Source of the DNA: Rouxiella aceris
Lineage (GTDB): Bacteria > Pseudomonadota > Gammaproteobacteria > Enterobacterales > Enterobacteriaceae
Assembly (NCBI RefSeq): GCF_012933545.1
Contig: NZ_JAADJU010000014.1
Location: 62,001 to 126,000 of the forward strand
DNA length: 64,000 nt
Reading direction: 5' to 3'
In this document: positions 11,136 to 21,002 of the stretch, piece after piece
Layout of the letters: every line of letters starts with the position of its first letter
How positions within the stretch are numbered: position 1 is the stretch's first letter
Made by a program: the position numbers and the translations under genes
Notes under the pieces: generated by a model
The model's input: the letters and a program-made list of their open reading frames with translations, nothing else
What the model was told of the DNA's origin: nothing
The model's database searches: none

Positions 11136-12211
11136 GGGAGTAACCTTTCTGCCGCCGCAATGACTACCTCGGTGGGGATCGCGTCGAGATAGCGCTGGTC
11201 GGTATGAGTATCGATAGCATCGGGATCGGGCAAGGGGCCAAAATCACCGGCCCAAATCACTTCGCCTTTTGCCTGCCAGGGTTTCCAGAACGTCAGTTTT
11301 GACGGGCCAAACAGCGCAACCAGCGGCGTTTGCAGCGCAGCGGCCATATGCATCGGCACGGAATCGACGCCGATAAACAGTGCGGCCTGGTCAATTAGGG
11401 CCGCCAGTTGGCGCAGCGTTAGCTTTCCGGCCAGTGAAATGACATTTACCTCGGGACAGAGCGCGAGAATGCGCGCCACCATCTCCAGTTCACGCGGATC
11501 GGGTCCGGCGGTGACGACAATGGGGTAGCCTTTGGCCGCTAAAGCAGCAAAGGTTGCCGCCATTTTCTCTTCGCTCCAGCATTTGAAAAACCAGCGGGAA
11601 GTGGGCTGTACCACGATAAAGGGGATCTTGACTCGGTTGTCCAGCAGCAGCTGATCCACCACCTGCCTGTCTTGCGGGGCATAGCTCATGGTGGCAGTAC
11701 TGACCAGGGGCTGCAGATGCAATGGTGCGAGGATCGCCAGATTTTGTTCGACGGTATGCAGAGTCTGATGGTCAGCGGTGCTAATCAGTTGCGTATGGCA
11801 GAAGGGCCAGATCTTGCCGCGACGTTTAGGGAAATCAAATCCCAGACGGACAGGCGCGCCGGTACAGCGCGTCACAATCGCACTGCGCCACTGGTCGGCA
11901 AGATTGATCACCAGGTCGTATTTGCGCTGCATCAATTGCCTGACCAGCCTGATTTCGTGCGCCATATGCGCGCGGACACCCTGTTTTTTCCACTGACGAT
12001 CAATGGTAAACAGCTGGTGGAGAGCCGGATGGCTGGCCAGCATGTCCCGGGTTTCGAGATACATCAGCATATCAATTTCGGCATCAGGATAATGCTGATG
12101 CAGCGTATTGATCACCGGCGTGGTCAACAACATATCGCCGTGATGACGGAGTTTGACAATAAGAATACGCTGCGGTGTTTTCGAGGTTGGCGTCGCTGAA
12201 ACCTGAGTCAT
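11132..12211 (-). CDS. waaQ: Lipopolysaccharide heptosyltransferase III
   Basis: 359-residue GT9 (ADP-heptose LPS heptosyltransferase) protein. RILIVKLRHHGDMLLTTPVI is the N-terminal fold; VVQPTSRWFFKCWSEEKMA and FIGVDSVPMHMAAALQTPLV are the donor-binding elements. It adds heptose III to heptose II. It is the first gene of the minus-strand run waaQ-wabG-wabH-waaA-waaE-coaD and diverges from the wabN-like gene across a 312-base AT-rich region that must carry both promoters. Confidence 0.92.
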   Translation of the reverse strand: MTQVSATPTSKTPQRILIVKLRHHGDMLLTTPVINTLHQHYPDAEIDMLMYLETRDMLASHPALHQLFTIDRQWKKQGVRAHMAHEIRLVRQLMQRKYDLVINLADQWRSAIVTRCTGAPVRLGFDFPKRRGKIWPFCHTQLISTADHQTLHTVEQNLAILAPLHLQPLVSTATMSYAPQDRQVVDQLLLDNRVKIPFIVVQPTSRWFFKCWSEEKMAATFAALAAKGYPIVVTAGPDPRELEMVARILALCPEVNVISLAGKLTLRQLAALIDQAALFIGVDSVPMHMAAALQTPLVALFGPSKLTFWKPWQAKGEVIWAGDFGPLPDPDAIDTHTDQRYLDAIPTEVVIAAAERLLP

Positions 12212-12523
12212 CTTTTAATCGCTATTCAAGGATTTAGGCATATGCCGATTATCTTTTCTATTGCAGGTTCGCAGGCGGACTGGCGATCGGGGCCGACGCT
12301 ATGCTTGCAATCTATTGGCTATAGATTCTAATGGACCCGGAAGAATGTGGCTACTCTTCCAGACCTTTCTTGCCTTGGGGGGAAAAATGTCAAAGAATAG
12401 ACAACAAAATTGATTAATTGTTGTCGAATAACCAGCTTATTTTGGTTTTCCTGAAGAGATACTGGTTGCTAACTTCACCATGATTCTGGAAAACGTCATC
12501 ATGTTTTCATCGGGCATTTTTTT
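12212..12523. other. waaQ/wabN-like divergent intergenic region
   Basis: 312 bases without a gene. It is more AT-rich than its flanks toward the right side. It must hold promoters for waaQ (left) and the wabN-like/GT9 pair (right). I saw no ops/JUMPstart element (GGCGGTAG) and no clear operator. Confidence 0.5.
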
Positions 12524-13480
12524 ATGAAAAAACCGGCATTTATTATCACAATTGATACCGAAGGCGACAATCTTTGGCAAAATCACGACAGTATCTCCAC
12601 GGAGAACACGCGATATTTGCCGCGTTTTCAGGCGCTTTGTGAAAAATATGCTTTCAAGCCTGTGTATCTCACCAACTATGAGATGGCCATGGATGCGCAA
12701 TACGTTGAATTTGCCAGCGATGTGATCCGCCGCGATGCCGGTGAAGTCGGGATGCATTTGCATGCCTGGAACAGTCCGCCGCTCACGCCATTAACCGCTG
12801 ATGACTGGCGTCATAAGCCCTATCTGATTGAATATCCCCAACAGCAGATGCGAGCCAAAGTCGACCATATGACTAAGCTGCTGGAAGATGCCTTCCAGAC
12901 CAAAATGCGCAGTCATCGCGCCGGGCGCTGGGCTTTTAACGAATATTACGCCGCGCTGCTGCTGGAATATGGCTATCAGGTAGATTGCTCGGTGACCCCG
13001 CACGTCAACTGGGCATTTTCCCCGGGTGATCCGCAAGGCGTCGGCGGCAGCGATTATCGGCATTTTCCCAGCGAGGCCTATTTTATCGATCCGGCAGATA
13101 TTCGCCGTGCCGGTCAATCACCACTGCTGGAAGTGCCGATGAGCATTCATCTCAAGCATTCAGCGCTGATGAACCGCCTGAAACAGGGCTACGATGCCCT
13201 GCGGGGTAAACAACGCTCGCCGTCTGCGTTGTGGCTGCGGCCAGCAGGTGGCAATCTGGAAAAAATGAAAGCCGTTGCTGCGCGTAGTCTGGCTAATGGG
13301 CAAGATTACGTGGAATTTATGCTGCATTCGTCGGAGTTTATGCCAGGCGGGAGTCCGACCTTTAAAAATGATGCGGCAATCGAAGGTCTTTATCGCGACC
13401 TCGAACAGCTGTTTAGCTGGCTGAGCGAACGCACAGTAGGGTTAACATTGTCAGAATATTATCAGCGGAAAGTGAATTAA
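12524..13480 (+). CDS. wabN: Polysaccharide deacetylase-like protein, WabN type
   Basis: 318 residues. FIITIDTEGDNLW at the N-terminus provides the Asp-Glu metal-site motif of NodB-like deacetylases; GMHLHAWNSPP carries the HxxxH-like ligands; the C-terminal region has MLHSSEFMPGG. Closest remembered relative is Klebsiella WabN, which deacetylates the core GlcNAc added by WabH to give glucosamine. Unlike Klebsiella, the gene is on the opposite strand to wabG/wabH and leads a two-gene unit with a GT9 transferase one base downstream. It has only a weak ribosome site (CGGGCATTTTTTT). Confidence 0.8.
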   Translation: MKKPAFIITIDTEGDNLWQNHDSISTENTRYLPRFQALCEKYAFKPVYLTNYEMAMDAQYVEFASDVIRRDAGEVGMHLHAWNSPPLTPLTADDWRHKPYLIEYPQQQMRAKVDHMTKLLEDAFQTKMRSHRAGRWAFNEYYAALLLEYGYQVDCSVTPHVNWAFSPGDPQGVGGSDYRHFPSEAYFIDPADIRRAGQSPLLEVPMSIHLKHSALMNRLKQGYDALRGKQRSPSALWLRPAGGNLEKMKAVAARSLANGQDYVEFMLHSSEFMPGGSPTFKNDAAIEGLYRDLEQLFSWLSERTVGLTLSEYYQRKVN

Positions 13481-13481
13481 G

Positions 13482-14576
13482 ATGGCTAAGAAGTGGAAAA
13501 CAGCTTTGGCAAACAAGGTATTACAGTTGTACACCTTGTTTTCTGGTCGATTAAAACCCCGCGATTCCTTTGAGCCCACGCGTATCTTTACCAGTATCGT
13601 TATCTATTCGACTACGGCGTTGGGGGATTTGATGTTTAATACTCCGGCGATCCGCGCGATAAAAAATCGTTATCCCCACGCTTTTATTACCTTGGTATCC
13701 AGCCATAAAAACAAAGGCTTGGTGGCCAATAGTCGTTATTTTGATGATGTGATCTACTGGGATGAAAAAGTACGGGATATCGGCGGGGTGATTAAGGCGC
13801 TACGCAAAAACCAACCCGAGCTGGCGGTTATTCTGCATTCCAAACCACCTTATGACGTGATCAGCGCCGTACTGTCGGGCTGCGAGTATGTGGTCAAAGA
13901 CGTCTATGGCGATCGGCCCAGTGGAATCGAGCCCTGGCTGGCACATTATATTACCGGCTTCGATGGTCATCTGATCCAGCGCAAACTCAATCTGCTGGCG
14001 TTGTTGGGTTGTGACAGCAGCAATAAAGAGATGTTTATCCCCGTTGATTTTCCGCTGATTGAAAAAGAATCCGGCAAAATTACTATCGGTTTTCAGATGG
14101 GGGCCTCCGAGAAATTGCGTTGCTGGCCGGTGCCAAAGTTTGTTGCGCTGGCAAAATCGCTGCTGGCCCTGGGACCGCAATATGAAGTGGTGTTGATTGG
14201 TACGCAAAAAGAGAAGGACCATGAACAAGCCTTTCTCGCGGCCTTGTCAGACACGGAAAAACAGCGCGTGGTCAGCTATATTGCCAAAACCAGCCTGCCC
14301 CAACTGCTGGGCATTATCAAAAATATGGACGTGCTGGTCACCGGTGATACCGGACCTCTGCATTTGGCCGTGGCGCTAAAAACCAGAACCGTCAGTCTGT
14401 TTGTCACCGCTGTTCCCAAATATACCGGGCCGTATCAGGATCCCCAACTGCATGAAATTATGTGGGTGTCGGCCGAGGTGGAAAGTCTGGACGCAACAGT
14501 CAAAGAACAGCCGCTGGATATTATCTCTGCCGAAGAAGTTCAGCAGCGGATCACCACGCTGTTGCCAACGAACTGA
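13482..14576 (+). CDS. Glycosyltransferase family 9 protein (LPS core)
   Basis: 364 residues, heptosyltransferase-like GT9. The N-terminal IVIYSTTALGDLMFNTPAIR matches the acceptor fold with the GD motif. The C-terminal VTGDTGPLHLAVALKTRTVS matches the donor site. It begins one base after the wabN-like stop, so the two are translationally coupled. It probably adds a heptose or related sugar to the outer core. Which one cannot be said; it is distinct from waaC, waaF and waaQ, all present nearby. Its stop codon directly abuts the convergent waaZ-like stop. Confidence 0.8.
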   Translation: MAKKWKTALANKVLQLYTLFSGRLKPRDSFEPTRIFTSIVIYSTTALGDLMFNTPAIRAIKNRYPHAFITLVSSHKNKGLVANSRYFDDVIYWDEKVRDIGGVIKALRKNQPELAVILHSKPPYDVISAVLSGCEYVVKDVYGDRPSGIEPWLAHYITGFDGHLIQRKLNLLALLGCDSSNKEMFIPVDFPLIEKESGKITIGFQMGASEKLRCWPVPKFVALAKSLLALGPQYEVVLIGTQKEKDHEQAFLAALSDTEKQRVVSYIAKTSLPQLLGIIKNMDVLVTGDTGPLHLAVALKTRTVSLFVTAVPKYTGPYQDPQLHEIMWVSAEVESLDATVKEQPLDIISAEEVQQRITTLLPTN

Positions 14577-15479
14577 TTAGCCAAAAACCTGGTGATAATC
14601 GGCCTTCTCAAAGATCTGGCTTGAGATGGCACTGTGTACTGACAGGTTAACCACGCGGATATTTTTCTTTTTTAATACCTGGCTGGCATGAGTAAAGGCC
14701 GGAACGATTAAATCTTCGAGGTTTTCCGCCAGGAAGGTGGGCAGTTTATTGTTTTCGGCTTCGTAGAACCTTGGTTTGTTGAAGTTATTCATATCCAGGC
14801 CGACGATATACATTTCGCTGAAACCCAGATAGGCGGCGATTTGCAGCGCCCAATAGGCGACGGTGCCGGCATCAAATACACCATGACGGATATCGGTGGT
14901 AAAGCCAATATCCGGTCTGTTTTCAGCAAATGAGGCGCTGCGCACATTGGCATAGCAGCGTCCCAGTTCGCTGGCCGGTATCTTCGGCTGAAAGATTTTG
15001 AACGCGGCATCTTCGATTAGCGCCAGCCGACAGCGGATCCTGGCCAGGGAAAGTCGGTCAATAATGCGGGCAATGCCGTGGGCGGTGGTAAACAGTGTCA
15101 GCTGTGGATCGGCCACAATTTCGGCAATCATTTCCGGACGTTGGTCAAAAAATCCCATATCGACAATCACATAGAATCTGAAATCGACGACGTTACCTAA
15201 TGACCAGGCGCCGTTTACGCCCATGGCAGGAAAGCTGGCGGGCGTTTTAAAGCGAATGTCTTTTACCGAGGGGCCGGTGGCGGTCAGCATGATCGGCCCA
15301 CTGTGCGCCGCAGCTAACGAGGATAAATCTACAATAGGTACTGTCTGACCACGAAAGTTAAGACTGATAATTTCTCCGCTGGAAGCGCGGGAAATTCGCA
15401 TATAGGGCCACAGATTTTCATTATGCCGAAAAGGACGCTTGTGCGTATAGCGATAGAGTTGTTTAAAAAAAGATCCCAC
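14577..15479 (-). CDS. WaaZ-like LPS core protein (putative Kdo III transferase)
   Basis: 300 residues. Compared with E. coli WaaZ from memory, it shares the layout (T/S)GPSVKDI..MGVNGAW..FYVIVDMGFFDQR in the N-terminal half. In the C-terminal half it shares TDIRHGVFDAGTVAYWALQI, GLDMNNF and RFYEAENNKLPTFLAENL. WaaZ is required for adding a third Kdo to the inner core. The start is a GTG after GGAG; it overlaps waaC by 17 bases, so it is translated with hldD-waaF-waaC. It occupies the place where waaL sits in Klebsiella. The function is an inference. Confidence 0.7.
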   Translation of the reverse strand: MGSFFKQLYRYTHKRPFRHNENLWPYMRISRASSGEIISLNFRGQTVPIVDLSSLAAAHSGPIMLTATGPSVKDIRFKTPASFPAMGVNGAWSLGNVVDFRFYVIVDMGFFDQRPEMIAEIVADPQLTLFTTAHGIARIIDRLSLARIRCRLALIEDAAFKIFQPKIPASELGRCYANVRSASFAENRPDIGFTTDIRHGVFDAGTVAYWALQIAAYLGFSEMYIVGLDMNNFNKPRFYEAENNKLPTFLAENLEDLIVPAFTHASQVLKKKNIRVVNLSVHSAISSQIFEKADYHQVFG

Positions 15480-16449
15480 GACTCATTCGCTCCTTATCCA
15501 AAAGATCTTTTACCTGAGCGGCGGTGATAGCTGACATCGCCTTACCCTGCAGCGGACGACAGGTCGTCTGATTTTGTCCGTAGCCGCCGATCAGGCCCGG
15601 ATCTGTGGGGCCGTACAGGGTAATATTGGGCCGATCGAGGGCCGCGGTCAAATGACTCAGGCCGGTATCCACCGAGACCACAGCCTCGGCACCAGCCAGG
15701 ATAGTCGCCACTTTTTCCAGACTCAGTTTGGGTAATACATCGACCTGATCAAACCCCTCCGCCAAACGCAGCGCTCGCTGATGTTCATGCTCGGCTCCCC
15801 ACGGCAGCTTAATGCGTAACGGCGTAGAGGCCAACAGACCAATCAACTGCCGCCAGTTTTCTTCCGGCCAGTGTTTATCGTCGCGAGTGGTGGCATGCAG
15901 AAAGACCAGATACTTTTCGTGGTCGGCTGGCAAGGTGGCAAGAAACCGTGAGGCAATGGCGTAATCACCCTGGGTTGTCGGTTTCTGATAGCCGAGGCTT
16001 TTGGCAAACAGCTCGCGAATACGTTCAACCGCATGCTGTTTTTTCTCAACATGATGTCTTATATCGTAGAACCAGCTGGCAAAGGGTTCGCGGGCGCTTT
16101 TGCTGTCCAGCCCATGTTTTTTGCCTTTGGCCATACGGGTGACCAGCGCTGCGCTTTTCACCAGGCCTTGTGCATCAATAATCACGTCGTAAGTGCGTGA
16201 TTGCAGCAGGCGTTTAAAGTCACAGCGCTGTTGCCGCGTTTCTGCACCAAACCAGTGTTTACGCCAGCGACGGATCGCCACCGGGATCACCCGATCGACC
16301 GCCGGATGCCAGCTCGGTATTTGCGCGAAACCTTCTTCTACCACCCAGTCGAAAGTGATGCCCGGCAGCGCCTGCATGGCATCAGTCAACGCAGGAAGCG
16401 TGTGTAAAACGTCACCCATCGACGACGTTTTAACAATTAAAACCCGCAT
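15463..16449 (-). CDS. waaC: Lipopolysaccharide heptosyltransferase I
   Basis: 328-residue GT9 enzyme that adds the first L-glycero-D-manno-heptose to Kdo2-lipid A. N-terminal MRVLIVKTSSMGDVLHTLPA is diagnostic; FLHATTRDDKHWPEENWRQL and VSVDTGLSHLTAALDRPNIT form the ADP-heptose site. It overlaps waaF by 13 bases and the waaZ-like gene by 17. Confidence 0.97.
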   Translation of the reverse strand: MRVLIVKTSSMGDVLHTLPALTDAMQALPGITFDWVVEEGFAQIPSWHPAVDRVIPVAIRRWRKHWFGAETRQQRCDFKRLLQSRTYDVIIDAQGLVKSAALVTRMAKGKKHGLDSKSAREPFASWFYDIRHHVEKKQHAVERIRELFAKSLGYQKPTTQGDYAIASRFLATLPADHEKYLVFLHATTRDDKHWPEENWRQLIGLLASTPLRIKLPWGAEHEHQRALRLAEGFDQVDVLPKLSLEKVATILAGAEAVVSVDTGLSHLTAALDRPNITLYGPTDPGLIGGYGQNQTTCRPLQGKAMSAITAAQVKDLLDKERMSRGIFF

Positions 16450-17495
16450 TCCCGCTCCTTGGAGGTAACCAGCAGTTGTTGCAGCTCGCTGAACACCTGT
16501 GTGGGTTGAATATCTATCAGGCTTTGATGGTAGCCCTCGGCGGCATCGCCTTTACGTATTTTGTGATAGCCACTAATTAGTCGGATCACGCGGGCCTGAT
16601 GGCTGAGCGGTGGCGTAAAATCGGGACTGCTCGGGCCATAGAGTGCCACCAGCGGTTTATCGAGCGCCGCGGCCACGTGCATCAGGCCTGAATCATTGCT
16701 GACTACTGCCTGGCAGGCGGCGATTAATACCACTGCCTGGTCCAGCGTGGTTTTCCCGGCGATATTCAGGCAGTGATCCACGGCATCGGGCGGCAGCAAC
16801 TGGCGAATATCTTCACCGGCGGTATGGTCTTTGTTCGAGCCAAACAGCACGATTTGATAGCCTGCTTCAATCAGCATGGCGGCGAGGCTGGCATAGTGAT
16901 AGTGCGGCCAGCGTTTGGCCGGACCGAACTCTGCCCCGGGACAAAAACCAATCAGCGGACGTTCGCCGGTGAGGGCAAAAGACTCTTTGACCGTGGTAAT
17001 TTCGGTCTGATTGACACTGAGCTTTGGCCAAAGTATCGGCGGCAAGTCGGCGGCGGATTTTATCTGTGCCGCCGGATAGCCGAGCGCAGCGTAGCGCTGG
17101 ACCATTAGCGGAAAGGCGGCCTTGTCGAGGGTACGCAGATCATTGAGCAAGCCGTAGCGCATTTCACCACGCCAACCGGTGCGTTTGGGAATGGCGGCAA
17201 AAAAAGGCACCAGGGCCGACTTGAATGAATTGGGCAGCACAAACGCCTGTTGATAGGCCTCCTTGCGCAACGCGATCCCCAGGCGACGACGTTCACCCAG
17301 TTCGAGTGCCCCGTGACCTAACGGCATCGCCAGCGCCTGAGTGACCTCAGGCATCCTGTCGAGCAGTGGACGGCACCATGCAGGTGCCATCACATCAATC
17401 TCGGCCTCGGGATTATTGGCTTTGATCGTGCGGTACAAACTCTGCGACATCATCATGTCGCCAACCCAAGAGGGCCCAATGACCAGCGTTTTCAT
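16437..17495 (-). CDS. waaF: Lipopolysaccharide heptosyltransferase II
   Basis: 352-residue GT9 enzyme that adds heptose II. The N-terminus MKTLVIGPSWVGDMMMSQSL is the family signature; CPGAEFGPAKRWPHYHYASL and VSNDSGLMHVAAALDKPLVA are donor-site motifs. It lies 21 bases after hldD and overlaps waaC, in the classic hldD-waaF-waaC order. Confidence 0.98.
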   Translation of the reverse strand: MKTLVIGPSWVGDMMMSQSLYRTIKANNPEAEIDVMAPAWCRPLLDRMPEVTQALAMPLGHGALELGERRRLGIALRKEAYQQAFVLPNSFKSALVPFFAAIPKRTGWRGEMRYGLLNDLRTLDKAAFPLMVQRYAALGYPAAQIKSAADLPPILWPKLSVNQTEITTVKESFALTGERPLIGFCPGAEFGPAKRWPHYHYASLAAMLIEAGYQIVLFGSNKDHTAGEDIRQLLPPDAVDHCLNIAGKTTLDQAVVLIAACQAVVSNDSGLMHVAAALDKPLVALYGPSSPDFTPPLSHQARVIRLISGYHKIRKGDAAEGYHQSLIDIQPTQVFSELQQLLVTSKERECGF

Positions 17496-17516
17496 CGCGT
17501 TAACTGATCCCTTGAA

Positions 17517-18443
17517 TTAACGATTCAACCAGCTCATATACTCGGCGACGCCTTCCGCTACGGTTTTGAACGGCTGATCGTAGCCCGCTCCACGCAGCGC
17601 GGTCATATCGGCCTGAGTAAATGACTGGTAGCGACCTTTCAGTTTTTCCGGGAAAGGAATGGTTTCGATAGTTCCGCTCTGGTGGAATGCCAGCACCGCG
17701 TCTGCTACTGCCTGGAAGGATTCGGAACGGCCGGTGCCGCAGTTGAAAATGCCGGATTTACCGTTTTGCCAGAACCACAGGTTAACCGCAGCCACGTCAC
17801 CCACGTAAATAAAGTCGCGTTTAAACTGTTCGCTACCGGCAAACAGTTTTGGGTTTTCACCGGCTTTGATCTGATTGTTCAGATGGAAGGCCACGCTGGC
17901 CATGCTGCCTTTATGGCCTTCACGCGGACCATAAACGTTGAAATAGCGGAAACCGCAGACTTGCGATTCAGCGTGCGGCAGAATTTCGCGCACATACTGA
18001 TCGAACAGGAATTTGGAATAGCCGTAGACGTTTAAAGGCTTCTCATACTGGCGATCTTCAATAAAGTTGGCATTTTGGCTGCCGTAGGTCGCCGCGGAAG
18101 AGGCGTACAGGAACGGAATGCTGCGATCCAGACAGTAATGCAGAATGTCTTTGGAATACTGATAGTTATTGTCCATCATATATTTGCCATCCCACTCGGT
18201 GGTGGAAGAGCAGGCACCCTGATGGAACACCGCGTCGATATCGCCCAGGTCGTCACCGGCCATAATGCTGGCAATAAAGTCTTCTTTATCTATGTAATCG
18301 GCGATATCCAGGTCGACAAGATTGACAAACTTGGTGCCATCTTTAAGGTTATCAACCACTAAAATGTCGCGATATCCCATATCATTAAGCGATTTAATAA
18401 TGTTGCTGCCGATAAAACCGGCACCGCCAGTGACGATAATCAT
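17517..18443 (-). CDS. hldD: ADP-L-glycero-D-manno-heptose 6-epimerase
   Basis: Extended SDR epimerase that converts ADP-D,D-heptose to ADP-L,D-heptose, the substrate of WaaC and WaaF. It has 308 residues from [14 protein letters not shown], which holds the Rossmann GxxGxxG. The YGYSK motif carries the catalytic Tyr and Lys. A longer open frame upstream is rejected because the Rossmann strand should begin at residue 2. First gene of the heptose unit, divergent from kbl. Confidence 0.98.
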   Translation of the reverse strand: MIIVTGGAGFIGSNIIKSLNDMGYRDILVVDNLKDGTKFVNLVDLDIADYIDKEDFIASIMAGDDLGDIDAVFHQGACSSTTEWDGKYMMDNNYQYSKDILHYCLDRSIPFLYASSAATYGSQNANFIEDRQYEKPLNVYGYSKFLFDQYVREILPHAESQVCGFRYFNVYGPREGHKGSMASVAFHLNNQIKAGENPKLFAGSEQFKRDFIYVGDVAAVNLWFWQNGKSGIFNCGTGRSESFQAVADAVLAFHQSGTIETIPFPEKLKGRYQSFTQADMTALRGAGYDQPFKTVAEGVAEYMSWLNR

Positions 18444-18684
18444 GGGGATCACCTTATTCTTGATTAGCGACCGGGCACCATGCCTGGCCATTGAGTTGTC
18501 TGTATCATAACACTTCATTAGCTGACTCACATTGGTAAGCTATCTGATTCGTTTCATGTGGTAAGTGCTAATGTGTGCCCGTGACATATGCTGCAAAAAT
18601 GACATTTAACCTCTGGGTTGCTCGTTATTCCGCCATGCAATGAGTAGTCTCTCTGTTGAAAACGTTATTTCAGGAGATAATCTC

Positions 18685-19887
18685 ATGTCTGCTTCATTCT
18701 ACGATCGTTTGGCAGCAGAACTCGCCGAGGCGCGTGCTGAAGGACTCTTTAAACACGAACGTATCCTGACTTCAGCCCAGCAAGCGCTGGTTACTCTGGC
18801 TGACGGCAGCCAGGTCATCAATTTCTGCGCCAATAACTATCTTGGGCTGGCCAATCATCCCCAGGTGATTGCGGCTGCCAGAAAGGGGCTGGACAGCCAC
18901 GGCTTTGGTATGGCATCGGTACGCTTTATCTGCGGCACCCAGGATATTCATAAAACCCTCGAAAACCGATTGGCGGCATTTCTGGGGATGGAGGATGCCA
19001 TTCTTTACTCTTCCTGTTTTGATGCAAACGGCGGTTTGTTTGAAACGCTGCTTGGGGAAGAGGACGCGATCATTTCCGATGCCTTGAATCATGCCTCCAT
19101 TATTGATGGTATTCGCCTGTGCAAGGCCAAGCGCTATCGCTACGCCAACAATGATATGACCGAATTGAAAGCCTGTTTACAGCAGGCGCAGTCAGCCGGT
19201 GCACGGCACATCCTGGTAGCAACCGACGGCGTTTTTTCCATGGACGGGGTGATTGCCAACCTGCGTGCTATCTGCGATTTGGCCGCAGAATTTGGTGCGC
19301 TGGTGATGGTGGATGATTCCCATGCAGTGGGCATTATTGGTGCCAATGGGCGCGGTAGCCATGAATACTGCGAGGTGATGGGGCGGGTCGATATTATTAC
19401 CGGCACCCTGGGCAAAGCCATGGGCGGCGCGTCGGGGGGCTATACCGCCGCTCGCCGGGAAGTGGTCGAATGGCTAAGACAGCGCTCGCGGCCTTATCTG
19501 TTTTCCAACTCGTTGGCGCCGTCCATTGTCAGCGCCTCCCTTGCCGTATTGCAGTTGCTGGAACAGGGCGAGGCCCTGCGCCAACGCTTGTGGGACAATG
19601 CCAGCCTGTTTCGTCAGCAGATGTCGCAGGCCGGATTTCAACTGGCGGGTGCCGACCATGCCATTATTCCGGTGATGCTCGGTGAGGCACAACTGGCGCA
19701 ACAATTTGCCAGCCGTCTCCAGCAACAGGGCATTTTTGCTACCGGCTTCTTTTATCCGGTGGTGCCGCGCGGACAGGCGCGAATTCGCACGCAAATGTCT
19801 GCCGCGCACAGCCGTGAGCAGATTGAACAGGCGGTGGCAGCCTTTATCCAAACCGGCAGAGAACTCGGCGTGTTGGCTCACCACTAA
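18685..19887 (+). CDS. kbl: Glycine C-acetyltransferase (2-amino-3-ketobutyrate CoA ligase)
   Basis: PLP enzyme that cleaves 2-amino-3-ketobutyrate with CoA to glycine and acetyl-CoA, completing threonine breakdown begun by Tdh. It has 400 residues from an ATG with a CAGGAG ribosome site. [15 protein letters not shown] and [10 protein letters not shown] are conserved; the PLP lysine lies in [10 protein letters not shown]. It is followed by tdh after 40 bases in the standard kbl-tdh operon. Confidence 0.98.
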   Translation: MSASFYDRLAAELAEARAEGLFKHERILTSAQQALVTLADGSQVINFCANNYLGLANHPQVIAAARKGLDSHGFGMASVRFICGTQDIHKTLENRLAAFLGMEDAILYSSCFDANGGLFETLLGEEDAIISDALNHASIIDGIRLCKAKRYRYANNDMTELKACLQQAQSAGARHILVATDGVFSMDGVIANLRAICDLAAEFGALVMVDDSHAVGIIGANGRGSHEYCEVMGRVDIITGTLGKAMGGASGGYTAARREVVEWLRQRSRPYLFSNSLAPSIVSASLAVLQLLEQGEALRQRLWDNASLFRQQMSQAGFQLAGADHAIIPVMLGEAQLAQQFASRLQQQGIFATGFFYPVVPRGQARIRTQMSAAHSREQIEQAVAAFIQTGRELGVLAHH

Positions 19888-19927
19888 GTGATCAAAATGA
19901 CCTGACGCATTTTATCGAGGAGCATTT

Positions 19928-20950
19928 ATGAAAACATTGGCCAAGCTTTTCCCCCGGCAGGGTATCTGGATGACCGAGTCTCCGCTGCCTGAACTGGGTC
20001 ATAACGACATTATGATTAAAATCCGCAAAACGGCGATTTGCGGCACCGATGTGCATATCTATAACTGGGATGAGTGGTCGCAAAAAACCATCCCGGTGCC
20101 GATGGTGATTGGGCATGAGTATGTTGGCAATGTGGTGGCTATCGGCCAGGAAGTGAGAGGATTTCAGCTCGGCGATCGCGTCTCCGGTGAGGGGCATATC
20201 ACCTGCGGACATTGCCGTAATTGTCGCGGCGGACGTACGCATCTGTGCCGCAACACCCAGGGCGTCGGGGTCAACCGTCCCGGCGCCTTTGCCGAATATC
20301 TGGTGATCCCGGCGTTTAACGCCTTCAAAATTCCCGACAATATTTCCGATGACCTGGCGGCAATTTTTGATCCCCTCGGCAATGCGGTCCATACCGCCTT
20401 GTCGTTTGATCTGGTGGGCGAGGATGTGCTGGTCTGCGGTGCCGGGCCCATCGGCATTATGGCGGCGGCCATTTGTCGTCATGTCGGTGCGCGCCACGTG
20501 GTGATCACCGATATGAATGAGTATCGTCTGGGACTGGCGCGGGAAATGGGGGTGACGCGGGCGGTCAATGTTGCTCAGCAGGATCTGGGCAGTGTGATGG
20601 CAGAGCTGGGGATGACGGAGGGTTTTGACGTCGGGCTGGAGATGTCCGGTGCGCCACCGGCGTTTCGCTCAATGCTGGCGGCCATGAACCACGGCGGGCG
20701 TATTGCGCTGCTGGGGATCCCTCCCGCAGATATGGCTATCGATTGGCAGCAGGTGATTTTTAAGGGACTGTTTATCAAGGGTGTTTACGGGCGGGAAATG
20801 TTCGAAACCTGGTACAAGATGGCGGCGCTGGTGCAGTCTGGCCTGGATTTGACGCCGCTTATTACTCACCATTTTGCCATTGATGATTTTCAGCAGGGCT
20901 TTGACGTGATGCGCTCAGGACAATCAGGCAAGGTGATTTTAGACTGGTAG
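19928..20950 (+). CDS. tdh: L-threonine 3-dehydrogenase
   Basis: Zinc medium-chain dehydrogenase: threonine plus NAD+ gives 2-amino-3-ketobutyrate. It has 340 residues. Catalytic zinc ligand Cys38 is in [15 protein letters not shown] and GHEYVG follows. The structural zinc loop is [14 protein letters not shown]. The Rossmann motif [11 protein letters not shown] is near residue 175. Downstream of kbl in one operon and convergent with yibQ. Confidence 0.98.
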   Translation: MKTLAKLFPRQGIWMTESPLPELGHNDIMIKIRKTAICGTDVHIYNWDEWSQKTIPVPMVIGHEYVGNVVAIGQEVRGFQLGDRVSGEGHITCGHCRNCRGGRTHLCRNTQGVGVNRPGAFAEYLVIPAFNAFKIPDNISDDLAAIFDPLGNAVHTALSFDLVGEDVLVCGAGPIGIMAAAICRHVGARHVVITDMNEYRLGLAREMGVTRAVNVAQQDLGSVMAELGMTEGFDVGLEMSGAPPAFRSMLAAMNHGGRIALLGIPPADMAIDWQQVIFKGLFIKGVYGREMFETWYKMAALVQSGLDLTPLITHHFAIDDFQQGFDVMRSGQSGKVILDW

Positions 20951-21002
20951 TCGGGGACAGAAATTCAACAGATCTCTATCAACCGCAGACCAGCCTGTTA
21001 TA

